A DNA stretch of 64,000 nt. Source: Siderastrea radians (lineage: Eukaryota > Cnidaria > Anthozoa > Scleractinia > Rhizangiidae). This document shows positions 10,474 through 21,664 of this stretch, one piece after another (position 1 is the first letter of the stretch; each line of letters opens with the position of its first letter). The DNA is taken from assembly GCA_964017195.1 (NCBI GenBank), contig OZ024891.1, positions 2,391,394 through 2,455,393 on the forward strand, written 5' to 3'. The notes beneath the pieces are model-generated. The model had not been told where the DNA came from. It saw only the letters and a program-made list of their open reading frames with translations, and made no database searches. The position numbers were made by a program, and so were the translations under genes.

Positions 10474-13400
10474 ATGTCGTACATATCGTCCCGAGCAGAA
10501 GCGATGGCTGGATATTTCAACCACGAGACTAAGTATGTGGGAAGACAGAAAGCGAATCCATTCCGTAAGACGGACAATCCACAGGTTTGATTTTTATCAA
10601 GCTTTAAATTTTTAATCATTTATTATTATTCTACCTTTGAGGGAAACTAAAACCACAGAAACATAGTCATATAGGTGCATCCGAAACTACAGTTATGATT
10701 TGACCCACTTTAAACGATCTCATCTTAATAGGGATAAAATAAGGAGAAATGAGTTGTGTCGTTACGATACATATTTGATAATTAATTTCAGCTTAGCCTT
10801 ACAGCCGCCCTGCACTCTCCCGTGTACAGATCCTATGTACCGATGTCATCGGGCTGCTGTATGTACAGGGGGTGCATGCTGTATGTACAGTGGATGGAAC
10901 TGAAGTAAAAACTTGAAACACACCCTTGAATTAAACTCAGAGCAGGCAACTCAGAAATCGGAAATTGGGGGATGGGGAAGGGATACTTCATATAGTGGGC
11001 TATAAAGGGAGGCTCCACCCAAAAGGGGTGCCATTTTTAAGCTCCCAGTATGCTGAAGGGTAGGGAAAATTGCCATTTTAGTATATGAAAGGGTCACAAA
11101 ATTGGCTGCAGTGTGGAAGAAATGGTGGCTAAAGCAAAGTATATCAAAGGGTGCCAAATTAAGGGAGAGTTCATAATGTATGTAGAGGGGGGGGGGGGGC
11201 TATGGTGATTTTAGATTTTTTCCCTTGCATAACCCATAACTGTGGGCAAAATACCACGACTCCCCCCATCCTCCACCACCACCACCCAAAAAAACCCTGA
11301 TGAGTAAAACAAGGCATTTTTAGTCTCAAAATTAACCACATTGTGACAATTGTTTAATGGGCAAAACTACTAATTAGTCTATTGAGAATGAAAATCTTAA
11401 ATTTATCAAACTGATAAGCATATTAAATAAAAGGAAACAGCTTACATTCACTGCAGTCTTCTAAATTGTGGCCATTTTTAATGTGGTCTATACATTAATA
11501 AAATTTTCAATAAAAATTAAAAATTATTAAGTGCACAGGGGACAATGGGAAGAGTGAAAGGCACGGTCTCCCTCCTTCTCTTTCCCCGTCCCCACCTCTT
11601 AGCGACCTAAAGAGAGACCTAAAGAGAACTCTCCAGAGAAGAGAGGAACACCAAATTATAAATAAATGTTCTGAGAAAGCAAGCATTAGTGTGAGTTTAT
11701 TATTCATTGACATCGACTACTATTTATAAGCTCCAGCTACACTAGAATTTCATTGACAGATTCTTCTGCTAAATACTCTCTGAGTAAACTGATGGTGGAG
11801 GTTTTTATGGAATTTTTTTTATGCCCCCTCTCCCCACCCCCCCCTATACCTTCTATCACATTGGGAGAAAATTTTGATAGCCCCCCTAAAACGTAACAGG
11901 AAAAAATCATGCTACCCCTTAAAAATCACCATGCCCCCCCTCTACATAAATCATGAACCCTCCCTAAAAGCTTGCATTCTTTGAGCAATTGAACCAGAAT
12001 GACTGAAAGCCTGGGGAAAACGTGCCCAATTGTAGTAAGTTCTGTTGTTTTGACTTATCCTTGATGTATAATGGTGCAATTTTGCTCTAAGTATATGAAA
12101 GGGATACCATTTTGGTAAAAGTTATTATATTAAAGGGTGAGGGTTTGAACCTCCAGACAGAGCCTCCCCATATAAAACTTTATTGAGTACCCCCTCCCCC
12201 CCAGGAAGATAGTAACAAACTATTGACAAATTAATGATGATGATTTGCTTCTTTAGGGAATCATCAACATGGGAACTAGTGAGAACAAATTATCATATGA
12301 TTTGCTAAAAAATAAGGTAATCTAGTTGAAGTTATAATTTTACATACTTGACAAATGTATGTTAAAAGCTTACTGCTCAATTTGTGCAACCAGATGGTAG
12401 ATGACTTTCATTAGCCTGGCACCATAGCTTAGGACAAGGCCCAGTCACAATATTCTAGCTGAGTCCTTCCGGAGGGGGAGGGGGGAGGGAGGGTGGGACT
12501 AGTTGGGGTATACCAAAATCCAGTAGACCACAACCCATGCCAACAAGTATTACACACCATGGCTTATGTGTGCAGAGGGGGACCAAAAGACAAACAAACA
12601 AACAAACAAACAAGCATGTGTGATGGCACTATGAAGCCAATGAAACTGACCTCTGTTGTTTAAGAATGTCCTATGTGAAGCAGCTCAAGCATGCATTCTT
12701 TTCTTGCTGCTTCACCCTTGCTTAGGCACCCCCCCCCCCCCCCATTTTTTGCTGCCTTTAACCCTGTACAGGAATTCCTTCCTGGTTGCTTTGACCCTAC
12801 ACAGGCACCCTTTTCTCCTTTTCTTACTGCCTTAACCCTCTGCAGGTGGTATTTTTACTTACTGCCTTAATCCTCTACTGGTTTGCCTTCCTTGCTGCTT
12901 CAATTATGCACAGACACCCCTTCCTTTAATTTGTGCTTTCATACTCTGTACAACATCAGGCACCCGTTCCTAATTCCTTAATGCTGGTTTAACAAAGTGA
13001 TGCCCCAATCTAGTACATGTACTGCTTCTGATTGGTCTTCAATATTGTTTTTATTAGTTTCAAGTTATTTTGAACTGGTTAGAGACAAGTATGCATATCT
13101 ACAGAGCTTGGCAGTTGATATTAGTAGCATTGTTTATTATGGTTGTTCTCAAACACAGTATTTTATAGCGGAACAAAATGTATTGTATGTATATAATGTA
13201 TATAATGTATTTTATAGCGGAACAATATTAAGCTCTGTTTTGCTTAGTAGGCTAATTATTACATTGAAATCGTGTTACTTTAAGTTTGAGGATGGAGAAT
13301 CCCATGCTATCCTTGAGGAGCACACACAGTATTTCTGCTGTGAGGGGTTAGAAAGGTAAGTAATAATTATTAGTCAAGGTCAAATCATGCTCATTAGTTG

Positions 13401-15357
13401 ACGGACACCATATTCGGTTTACGTGAAATAAAATAAATTTATATTTAAAATAAATGACTGTGCTTTTTTTATGATAATTAAAACTATTTTAAATTATTAC
13501 CATCATTGTTGTTGACAAAAATTAATTAGTTAATTTGCATTTTTTTCCTAGTTTTAGACAGACTATTGCTGATTTTCTCAATCATTATATGAAGCCAGCA
13601 GAACCTATAATTTCACAAGACGTAAGTGTTCTTTTTTCTTGATCTGATTTGCTTTCTCAGTAATTGTTTATTTCAATTTCTTTTTCTTTAAGAAAGTATT
13701 TTAAGTCCAGGATTTTGTTGTAGGGTTCTGTATGTAAGGGGCTGTAAAGGGCGAAGGGGGGAGGGGGAGGGGGGCAGGGGGAGGGGGAGGGGGGAAGGGG
13801 AGGTGCAGGGGAGCATTATTAAGATGCACAGTACTTTTATGAGTTGCTTGTTGTGTATGGAAATCAGAAATTCTAGGACTTAATTACCTCTAGGCTTAAC
13901 TTGTCCAATATTCTCAGTTGTTTTGGGTGGAGTTTTCCTTTATTAATGAAAATATGCAATAATTTGATTTTAACAGCTGATTGTGTCTAATGGATGTACC
14001 CCAGTTGTGGATTCTGTAGCATACACCTTAGCTGATGAAGGAGGTTAGTAGCGACATTCTCATGCTTAAATGGATTAAACAGTATTTTTTTACATTTCTT
14101 TCCTCCTACATGTGGGACATTTTTGTAAATGGAATTTACAAAATAATTTATTTAGTCTTACCCCTAAATGTTGTAGTGATTAACGTTTTTGGTGTGTTAT
14201 ATACCTGACAGAGGGGCTGTTAGTTCCTGCTCCATTTTATGGATCATTTTTACTGGACTTGCAATCGAGATCAAGGGTTGTACCTTTTCCAGTTGAACTT
14301 TCTAGTAAGGTTAGAGACGATTTTGTAATAACTATCCAGTATAATTTCATGGACATCCCCAAAGATTTTTCTTGTGCAAAATAATGTCCTCTTTCCTTGT
14401 TTCAGGTTGGTCCAGGAGAAAGTCAGCCATTTGAGCTTTCTGAAGCAAGACTGGAATCTGCTTTGAAAAAAGCTTCAGAGCAGGTAAAGCTAAATTATGA
14501 ATAAAATTAGCAGAAGTCAGAGTTAGCAAAATATTACAATTTCTCTCTGTAAATGGTTTGAACCCTGGAGTCATATCGTAAATCCATGAAGTATTATCAT
14601 CCGGGTGACAATGCCATCACAAACAGTCCTTCTCAGGACTACATCTTACTTCACCGGCTTAATAGTTATGATTACAATTTTTGTTTCATACTTTTCCCAC
14701 AGGGTGTCAAAATCCGTGGTTTGTTGCTTTGTAACCCTAACAACCCTCTGGGAGTTGTGTATTCTAAAGAACTTTTACAAACCTGCCTGGAGTTTGCTGC
14801 AAGGTGAGTTAGTTTTGCTGACGATTGATGTAGTAACAGGACGGTGATGGCTTTTCTCAACCATTTATTATTAATAATAAGACTAGTATTTGTCAACAAA
14901 CATGGCCCGATAGGTCTCAAGCTCGATGGTTAAGTTACATAACCTGGCAGTATTACTACGCCCCCCCCCCCACCCCCAGTGATAGGATGTTTGTCCATTG
15001 CAGTGTTACCCCCAGCAGTATGTGGTGAGTACCAATCTACATGCCTGGGTGGAGACAGACAATAAGGAGTAAAGTCTCTTGACTTAGAAAACATCACCAC
15101 AATGTGGAGACCGCCCAAGAGAGCTATGATGTTTCTCTGATCTAAAATTCTGGTCACTCTTTCAGGCATTCCTTGCATATTATCTTGGATGAAATCTACA
15201 TGCTGTGTGGTTTTAAAGAAGGCTGCTCTGTGACGAATGTGCTGAGTTTAAAAAAGTGAGTCCCTCTCTGTATTTATTTGGAGCAATTTTCTCAAAAACT
15301 CGTTATGCCAAAACAAATCACTTTGTCCTAATCACTTAATCTCTTAAATAAAAGATG

Positions 15358-15390
<33 letters not shown>

Positions 15391-18300
15391 CGATGACCAA
15401 TCGCATTGTTTAGAGATGCAAATGGCCCATAAGCCAATTAGAGCTTGAAGCAAATACCTTTAACTAGACCCAAGCATGGGGAAATGCATTTGGCAACAAA
15501 GACATCAGTGGTTGATTTGGTTTCACTTCTCACTGTTTGAAAAAGTGGCTTGAGTTTCTTAAACCAATTACAGCCTGGTAAAGCAAAACTGATGCAAACG
15601 CAATTGTCGTCTTTCAGTCGAAAACTGCTCTTAAAGTAATGTTCCAGCTAGAATGTCATCGGCGCGAATACCCATTGTCCAGGATAGATCACTTTATAAT
15701 TCTTCCAGTTCGTGTGGAACTATAATGTAAACTAATATAAATTCACCAAAAACTGTGAAAACGTGAGAGAAACCCACCCCGTGAGCAGAACCTCTCTTTT
15801 CTGTCGTTCAAGAAAGGCTCTGCTACCGTTTTACTTCAGTTCATACATCTCAGATCTTATATCGCTTTTTAACTTCTCACTCTTCATTTTGATTGCTTGC
15901 AGTATTCCAGACAAGGAAAGGCTTCACGTCATTTGGGGCTTCAGTAAGGTATTCAAACCATGTTATTTTCTTCAGTTTCGTGGTGCATATTTTCGTTATT
16001 AAATTGGCGCTGTTTTCCTTATAAAAGGTGAATTTCACCAATGTGTGGCCTTAAGTAAGCAGGTGATGAGCTTCTGACGTAAGTGAACTCATCCGACCAA
16101 TCACAGCTCTGATTAGAAATAACAGTGAACCAATAGCAACCCAAAGCAGATTAGGGAAACGTGGACAAATGTCGTACAATTAACGTTGTTATTCCTATTC
16201 CACTGTTGTGTCATTTTACCGTATACGGGCAAGAGAATGCGCAAAATATGCCAGCGTTTTACACTGTACAATTCCGGTTTGACCTGTTTTTTGCTGATGG
16301 AGGACGAAGCATAAAGAAAATGTACGAAATAATGAGCCTCTTATTCGGCGTTTTGTTGGATAATACACGCAGACATTTTACTCAGTGCTCGCATTTCCTC
16401 GCCCCCTGCGGGGCTCGGAAAAATGCTATGACGCAACTCGTAAAATATCCGCGCGTATCATCTACGAAAACACCGAGTAAGGTGTGTATATTTGCAGCTG
16501 AAAAAGGCTAGTCTGGTCTACCTACCCTTACTTGGCGATGCTTCATTTTTTCCATCTCAGAGGAAATATAAAGGCTCAAAGCCTTAATATTTTGCAATGT
16601 TTTCTATGTCGTGAACACCGCGAAAGTTAAAACTCACGAAAGTTAAGCGACAGTGATGACCATCTAAGTGGTATCAGCCTTGCTGCAATTCTTGGACTTC
16701 CTATTTGTCAGTAATGAGCTTTGCTTGGTTTGATTTTGCGATTTTTGTCTGAACAAATAAGAGATATGAGATTGACTGGAAAGCGATTGAAAAGCGCTCT
16801 ATACCATAAATCAAGAAAGTTTTAACTTGATTTGATACCTTCTTCCTTTCCATCGTTATTTTAGGACTTTGCTGTATCAGGGTTTCGTTGTGGTGTTCTT
16901 CACACAAGGAACAAAAAAGTTTACCGCGCCATTTCCTCGGGCTACACACGATTCCATGATGTCCCCACTCCAGTACAGGCATGTTACACATTTTCTAAAC
17001 TGCACACGCATTGATGCGTCATAATTCTGGCGTAGTCACTGTCTGTTCCCGGTTCTACTTAATTAAGTTGTTCGTTCTTTGAACCGCAAAGAGGCGCTGA
17101 TTAGCAACTAGTATTTAATATGGAACGTTTCTCTTCAGGTTCTTCTGACGAATCTTATAAAGGATCGAGGTTAGTTATGCCATCATCTGAACATACAACT
17201 TTTTCCTAGTAATAGTGTAACATACTTTTCTCATAGTTGGAACTCAGTTCGTAGGGTAGGGTGTTACTCATCGAATTTCTTAAACTTTCCCTTAGAATCT
17301 GGCAGTGCTCGTAATACTGGAATGTTTGAGTAGTCTTAAGAAACGGTTCTAGATTCCGAATATCCTCGAAGGTCATTCTAGATCTGAGCAGGCAGCCGGG
17401 CCCTCCATCTTCGGTTAAGTCTGAAAGCAGAGAACATGAAGAATACAATTTTCTTCAGTTGCGTGTTGTTTTTTTTTACCCATTATTGAATGAAAGGACA
17501 GTTCACGGGTTTTAACAAGTTTTTTTATTGAACATTTCATAGCACGAAAAAGTATATCAACATCTTTACATTTATCTCCACGCAGAATGGTTAGACAACA
17601 CTTTTATACCAACGAATCAACAGCGGCTTCGAAACGCTCACAAGATGGCTTGCGATGCTCTTCGTGAAGTTGGTATTCCATTCCTTCCGGGAGAATGTGG
17701 CCTTTTTGTCTGGGTAGACTTCAGAGAGGTTAGATTTTACTGTATGTACCATGTAGACTAAAAGCTGTAAAGTATGTTTTGTAAAACTTGGTCTTAGGTA
17801 CATCAGACGACGCCGGCGATGCCCATAAAACTTTTTCCATACCGTACCTCGGACTTTCTCGAGCCAACTCCACCTTTTCCGAACCAGATCACCTTTTTCC
17901 GAAGTAGCTCGTCGTTTTCGGAAGTGAAACAGCCAGGCGTTTTCATGGACCAGTATGAACCGGTCCAGACAAATCTATAGAGCCGATTAGTTTTCATCAA
18001 GATTGATATTTCTTTGCTTGAGCTCAAAAATTAGGGACCATTTGCCAGAATCGCCAACAGTTACACTATACCTAACCCTTTTATCGAATTTCTCTTTTCA
18101 GTTTGTTCCATCGTCAACGTTTGAAGAAGAAATGCATCTTTTTGAACGTATGTTGGATAATGGCGTATTTATTTTTCCTTCATCGTACTTTCTTAGTCCC
18201 GAGCCGGGCTGGTTTAGAATCATATTCGCAATGGATACAGAAACTCTTCAACTTGGTAAGTTGGCGGTTCTTAATTGAGTGTCGTAAGTATTTGCGTTTG

Positions 18301-19590
18301 CTTTGAACAACTGTGCTCTGTTGTCATACTTTCAATTAGAATTCTAAGCAAAACAGATCTGGTGGGACGACTTACGCGCACGCTTTGTCTCACTTTTGAC
18401 AGCATTAACATTGCTCCGAGTTCCCCTGGGCTACACATAGACTTAGAAAGACTTTAAACAAGAAAACTATACAACCGTAGAGAGACGAGAACATCAACTA
18501 CAAAATGTGGCGACTGTTGTGATACTACCTTGGTTCTGCATAATTCTTCCGACACTCAGTTGAAAAGCGCTCTAGCTTCAGTCGCTTATTTTATCGCTAA
18601 TAACACAAGCGAAAATGTTGGTAAAAATGGCGGATTCAAAAATAAAACGTCATCGTGTTTCAGTGTCCGGGGCCAAGAACTTGATTTGTAACTTTATTCG
18701 TATCAAAGCCATATTAGCAGGCAGATGGGTGCGTTTACATGGACGGACCAAACTTCAGAATAATTATAGAAACAGTGGTACGCTCTGGTTATGTAGTATG
18801 TTACTGTATTCAGTTTGTCTATTCCGTGTTCAGTTTGTGAAGATTTACCTGTTGCTCACCAAGTCTCCCAGTAGCTCAGTGGTTAGGGCGTCCGACCAGT
18901 TTACGGAAGGTCATGTGTTGTACTTGGAGGCAGCGTGGCCGAGTGGTTAGGGTGTTGGACTTCGAGTCCGTAGGTCCCGGGTTCGAATCCCACTCTGAGC
19001 ACTTCATGGATTTGTTTCACGGCAGTCCCGAGTTATTAAATCCTTCGGTTGCGCTTGTAAATAGCCAACTGGTTTGCCTCCGCCAGATGGGATTCTTAAC
19101 CACGTTATGTTGTATTTGCGATATTTGTTTTCAGTTGTTTGAGTGGCACGCCTGTAAACTAGCTGGTCTGTCGTAAGGCAGTGTCGACGAAAGCTAAGTG
19201 CGCTGACCATTATAATCATCGATTTTTTACTAGTCGGGGACTAGTCTAACACAAACTGGAACATCTCTTTAACTTTTCTTAAATTGTTTTGTCCTAGGAC
19301 TAACACGAATACAGAAAACAGTCAAGAGCATGCGCTCTGAGATTGCAGCAAGCCTGGATGAAAGGGCACAAAACACAAATTGCACAGGACAACAGCAACT
19401 TGTTGATCATGATAGAGACGGTGCTAGTTGTTCAGCAAATACCGATGGTGAATCACTAGAGGACTTAATTCGCTCATTGCATCGGCAGATTAAGGACAGT
19501 GATTGGCTAAAAGAAAATACTGCAGAAAAATGGGCTGCAAAAAACCCAGAACTAGCCAAAGCATTTTTACACCAAGATGTCGAGAAATAA
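10474..19590 (+). CDS. ACCS: ACC-synthase-like PLP aminotransferase (15 exons, 508 aa)
   Basis: Exons: 10474-10584, 12257-12316, 13285-13355, 13552-13621, 13977-14043, 14212-14309, 14406-14483, 14703-14803, 15166-15255, 15903-15948, 16865-16978, 17139-17169, 17586-17728, 18102-18255, 19298-19590. Phases agree throughout and total 508 codons plus stop, close to vertebrate ACCS. It is a fold-type I PLP enzyme of the ACC-synthase/AspC group. Visible motifs are GTSENKL (residues 43-49), NPNNPLG (196-202), ILDEIY with Asp227 and Tyr230 contacting PLP, GFSKDFAVSGFRCG with Schiff-base Lys264 and Arg272, and PGWFR with the substrate-carboxylate Arg399. All key residues are present, so it is probably catalytically active. 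Animal members are not shown to make ethylene precursor, and their substrate is unknown. The first ATG gives a short N terminus. Exon 3 begins after a CTTTAAG acceptor and is the least certain junction. Intron 11 uses a GC donor. Confidence 0.93.
11162..11972. repeat. Inverted-repeat element with poly(G)/poly(C) arms in intron 1
   Basis: The left arm (about 11162-11212: GGGAGAGTTCATAATGTATG, then a G run and TATGGTGATTTTTAG-like sequence) matches the reverse complement of the right arm (about 11918-11972). More distant similarity (TATATGAAAGGG plus GGAGGCTC-type motifs) extends outward to about 10980 and 12170. This looks like an old fold-back or MITE family. No target duplication was identified. 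Confidence 0.55.
12590..12613. repeat. (CAAA)n microsatellite
   Basis: Five to six CAAA units inside intron 2 of the aminotransferase gene. Confidence 0.8.
13737..13812 (+). repeat. G-rich tract with G-quadruplex potential
   Basis: About 75 bases with more than ten runs of three to six G separated by single A or C bases, on the coding strand of an intron. The pattern meets the usual G3+N1-7 quadruplex rule several times over. Whether it folds in the transcript is not known. Confidence 0.7.
15357..15396. repeat. (GAT)n microsatellite in an intron
   Basis: About ten GAT units with one GAC, in intron 9 of the aminotransferase gene. Confidence 0.9.
18930..19002 (+). other. tRNA-like sequence (probable tRNA-derived SINE piece)
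   Basis: Box A (TGGCCGAGTGG, 18937-18947) and box B (GGTTCGAATCC, 18980-18990) of an internal RNA polymerase III promoter are well preserved. An anticodon-arm-like hairpin GGACTTCGAGTCC lies between them. The acceptor and T stems pair poorly, so it is unlikely to be a working tRNA. A second box-A-like stretch (TAGCTCAGTGGTTAGGGCG) lies 60 bp upstream at about 18871. Two tRNA heads side by side in an intron fit a tRNA-derived SINE. Confidence 0.5.
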
Positions 19591-19861
19591 TTTTATTTCT
19601 TGCAATACTCGACGAATGGGACTCTGTAAGTGTTTATTTGGAAATTACACTCTAACGGGATCTGTAAACCCATAAAATTTTTTGGTTACTTATTTTTATG
19701 ATGAACAGCTCTCCAACCGGAAACAGAAACGGAGAGAGATGTGGCCCCATAAAAATACTGGGTACGACAAAATGACTTTCACAAGAGAGAAACTTCAAGA
19801 GTAATTGTTGTTCTTTCACACAAGACAAATTTTAATGTTTTTCATTCTCCACAAACTGTGA
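19591..19861. other. Presumed 3' flank of the aminotransferase gene
   Basis: Follows the stop codon at 19588-19590. No canonical AATAAA occurs before the DIRS-related sequence begins at 19862, so the 3' UTR may be short with a variant signal, or may read into the transposon. Confidence 0.35.
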
Positions 19862-20242
19862 GCAACAATGAGAATTATACTAGGGCCGCTAAGCGGCCTG
19901 AAGTAATAATTCGGATTATATAAACAGACGAAGTGAGAAATATATGAGACAACAAATGGTAGGAATTCCCCAGTTAGTGCTTCAAACCACTTTTTAACGC
20001 ATAGAAGGGGTAGATCCCCCATAAAAGGAAAAGGGGCCTGGGTACACCCACAGGGCCCTGGGACCTAGGTCTCGTGGTCCCGTGATGCTTCGGTGGCTTT
20101 TTGACGCCATACAATAAACAGGTACAAGGAGACCCATGCCAGGGATGGGCAAAGGGAGGGATGCTCATATATTTCTCACTTCGTCTGTTTATATAATCCG
20201 AATTATTACTTCAGGCCGCTTAGCGGCCCTAGTATAATTCTC
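19862..20242 (+). mobile_element. Short DIRS-related derivative with about 80 bp inverted ends
   Basis: The first 80 bp or so, from AATGAGAATTATACTAGGGC, recur as a nearly perfect reverse complement at about 20163-20245. Between them, 19953-20101 matches the 5' leader of the large DIRS element (24610-24770) but in opposite orientation. A short piece near 20158 resembles that element's 3' end. This looks like an internally deleted, non-autonomous relative, with ITR tips differing from those of the intact copy. It abuts the intact copy without a gap. Confidence 0.65.
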
Positions 20243-20291
20243 ATTATATTTCACAGACTCCGTTCGAAATATATGAGACAACAAATGGTAG
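20243..20291. repeat. DIRS inverted terminal repeat (3' end of element)
   Basis: 49 bp beginning ATTATATTTCACAGACTCCG, the exact reverse complement of 24749-24797. Confidence 0.9.
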
Positions 20292-20431
20292 TTTTTAACG
20301 CCATTATATGAGCATACATTCAAAGTTCTAAGTAACAAAAACATTTTAATGGCATAGAAAACTCAACTACGGTTCCGTTGAACAACAGTTTCATGACAGA
20401 AAGTTCAACCGGAGAGTAACTGATGTTACAA

Positions 20432-21664
20432 CTACTTTGAGGATAAAACTCCGATAGCAAAGTCTGAGTTATACAAGGGCTTATAATAAAAAGTTCTGAA
20501 CGTTGAAGAGGAAGACCAGTCAGCCATAGACATGATAGTTGACAGTGAAACAAATGCCTTGGCGGCTGCTGTCGTAGAGGCGCTGCGTACTGAGTGAGCT
20601 TTGAAAATTTGACAGTCAATTCCTGCTGCGCTCATAAAGGTTCGCAGCCAACGCCCATATGTAGTGGTAGTGACCGGTTTGAAAGGGCGTTTAAATGAGA
20701 TAAACAATTTATCAGGGAGAGAAGATGGAATGACTGGTCGAATGTTTCTTGTCAATTTAAGATAATGTCTAAAACATTCCACAGGACAAAGTTTCTTGTC
20801 TTGGTTAAAACGGGCAAAGAATGCCTCTGCTGGTTTATCCGCACTGCCAGTTTTTCTTGGGATAGTGAGTTGGAAAGATACCCCTTCTGGAAGCACATAG
20901 CAATGTCTGAGATCCAAATTTGCCAAAGTAGAAATCCGTTCAGGACAGGTTAACGCAAACAGGGTAACTAATTTCATTGACAGAACCTTAAGTGTTAGGG
21001 AACTGTTTTTCCCCAATGAAATAATGTATTTGGTCATAATATCAACGTTCCATGTATGTGAATACCTGGGCTTTGGAGGGCGTTTGTTCAGAACACCCCG
21101 GAGGAGTCTAGTAACGTACGGGTGTTGACCAACGGAATAGCCATCTATCTTAGGGTGAGTCGAGGAAATAGCTGATCGAAGGACATTGATCGATCGGTAT
21201 GCTAAGCCTTCATTAAAGACTTCTGTTAGGAAAATCAGGATGTCATTTATAGATGACGAAAGAGGATCAATTTGCCGTCCAGAACACCAGCGGCACCAAC
21301 GGTTCCAACTAGACTCGTAGGTCTTGTGTGTGGAGGTACGAGTTGCTGCGATGAGTAGATCGGCAACGTTTGTCGGAATGCCCTCAGCTTGGAAACGTTG
21401 GTAGAGATGTGAAACACGGCCAAGTGGAGGCGAGGATACATCGGGTGAACTCTGTTCAGATCGGACGGGTCTGTTAGGAGGGTTGGACTGTTTGGCAGTA
21501 GCACTGGCTGAGATATTAGAAGCCTCAACAGAACCGGCCACCAAGGCTGGGTTTGCCAGATTGGGGCGACTAGAATTATCTCTGTTTGTTCTATCATTAC
21601 CTTCTCCAGAGTTCTGGATATCAAGTTGAATGGAGGAAAGGCGTAGCCTTGCAGAGGAGCCCAA
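20432..21664 (-). CDS. DIRS tyrosine recombinase
   Basis: About 410 codons. After a low-complexity lead of about 90 residues comes a SAM-like core-binding region (about 95-195), then the catalytic domain. The tetrad is visible: Arg243 in CPERISTL, His357 and Arg360 in AHSVRSA, Trp383 in ADWSSSSTF, and the nucleophile Tyr393 or Tyr394 in TFYYKP. The enzyme would cut and rejoin the circular cDNA and the genome, taking the place of an integrase. The frame overlaps the end of the RT/RNase H frame by about 420 nt in another phase, a layout typical of DIRS. The true start is uncertain because the first 90 residues lie in the overlap. All catalytic residues are intact. Confidence 0.85.
   Translation of the reverse strand: MGSSARLRLSSIQLDIQNSGEGNDRTNRDNSSRPNLANPALVAGSVEASNISASATAKQSNPPNRPVRSEQSSPDVSSPPLGRVSHLYQRFQAEGIPTNVADLLIAATRTSTHKTYESSWNRWCRWCSGRQIDPLSSSINDILIFLTEVFNEGLAYRSINVLRSAISSTHPKIDGYSVGQHPYVTRLLRGVLNKRPPKPRYSHTWNVDIMTKYIISLGKNSSLTLKVLSMKLVTLFALTCPERISTLANLDLRHCYVLPEGVSFQLTIPRKTGSADKPAEAFFARFNQDKKLCPVECFRHYLKLTRNIRPVIPSSLPDKLFISFKRPFKPVTTTTYGRWLRTFMSAAGIDCQIFKAHSVRSASTTAAAKAFVSLSTIMSMADWSSSSTFRTFYYKPLYNSDFAIGVLSSK

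Noticed and set aside
12997..13359. 120-codon plus-strand frame ending in the aminotransferase exon 3
   Set aside because: Only the last 71 bases (13285-13355) align with the ACCS family. The upstream part is AT-rich intron read-through.
15358..15395. CRISPR-like or regularly spaced repeat
   Set aside because: Simple GAT microsatellite. No CRISPR array is expected or seen in this eukaryotic DNA.
18930..19002. Functional tRNA gene (anticodon UCG)
   Set aside because: Boxes A and B are good, but acceptor and T stems pair poorly. A SINE-type remnant is more likely.
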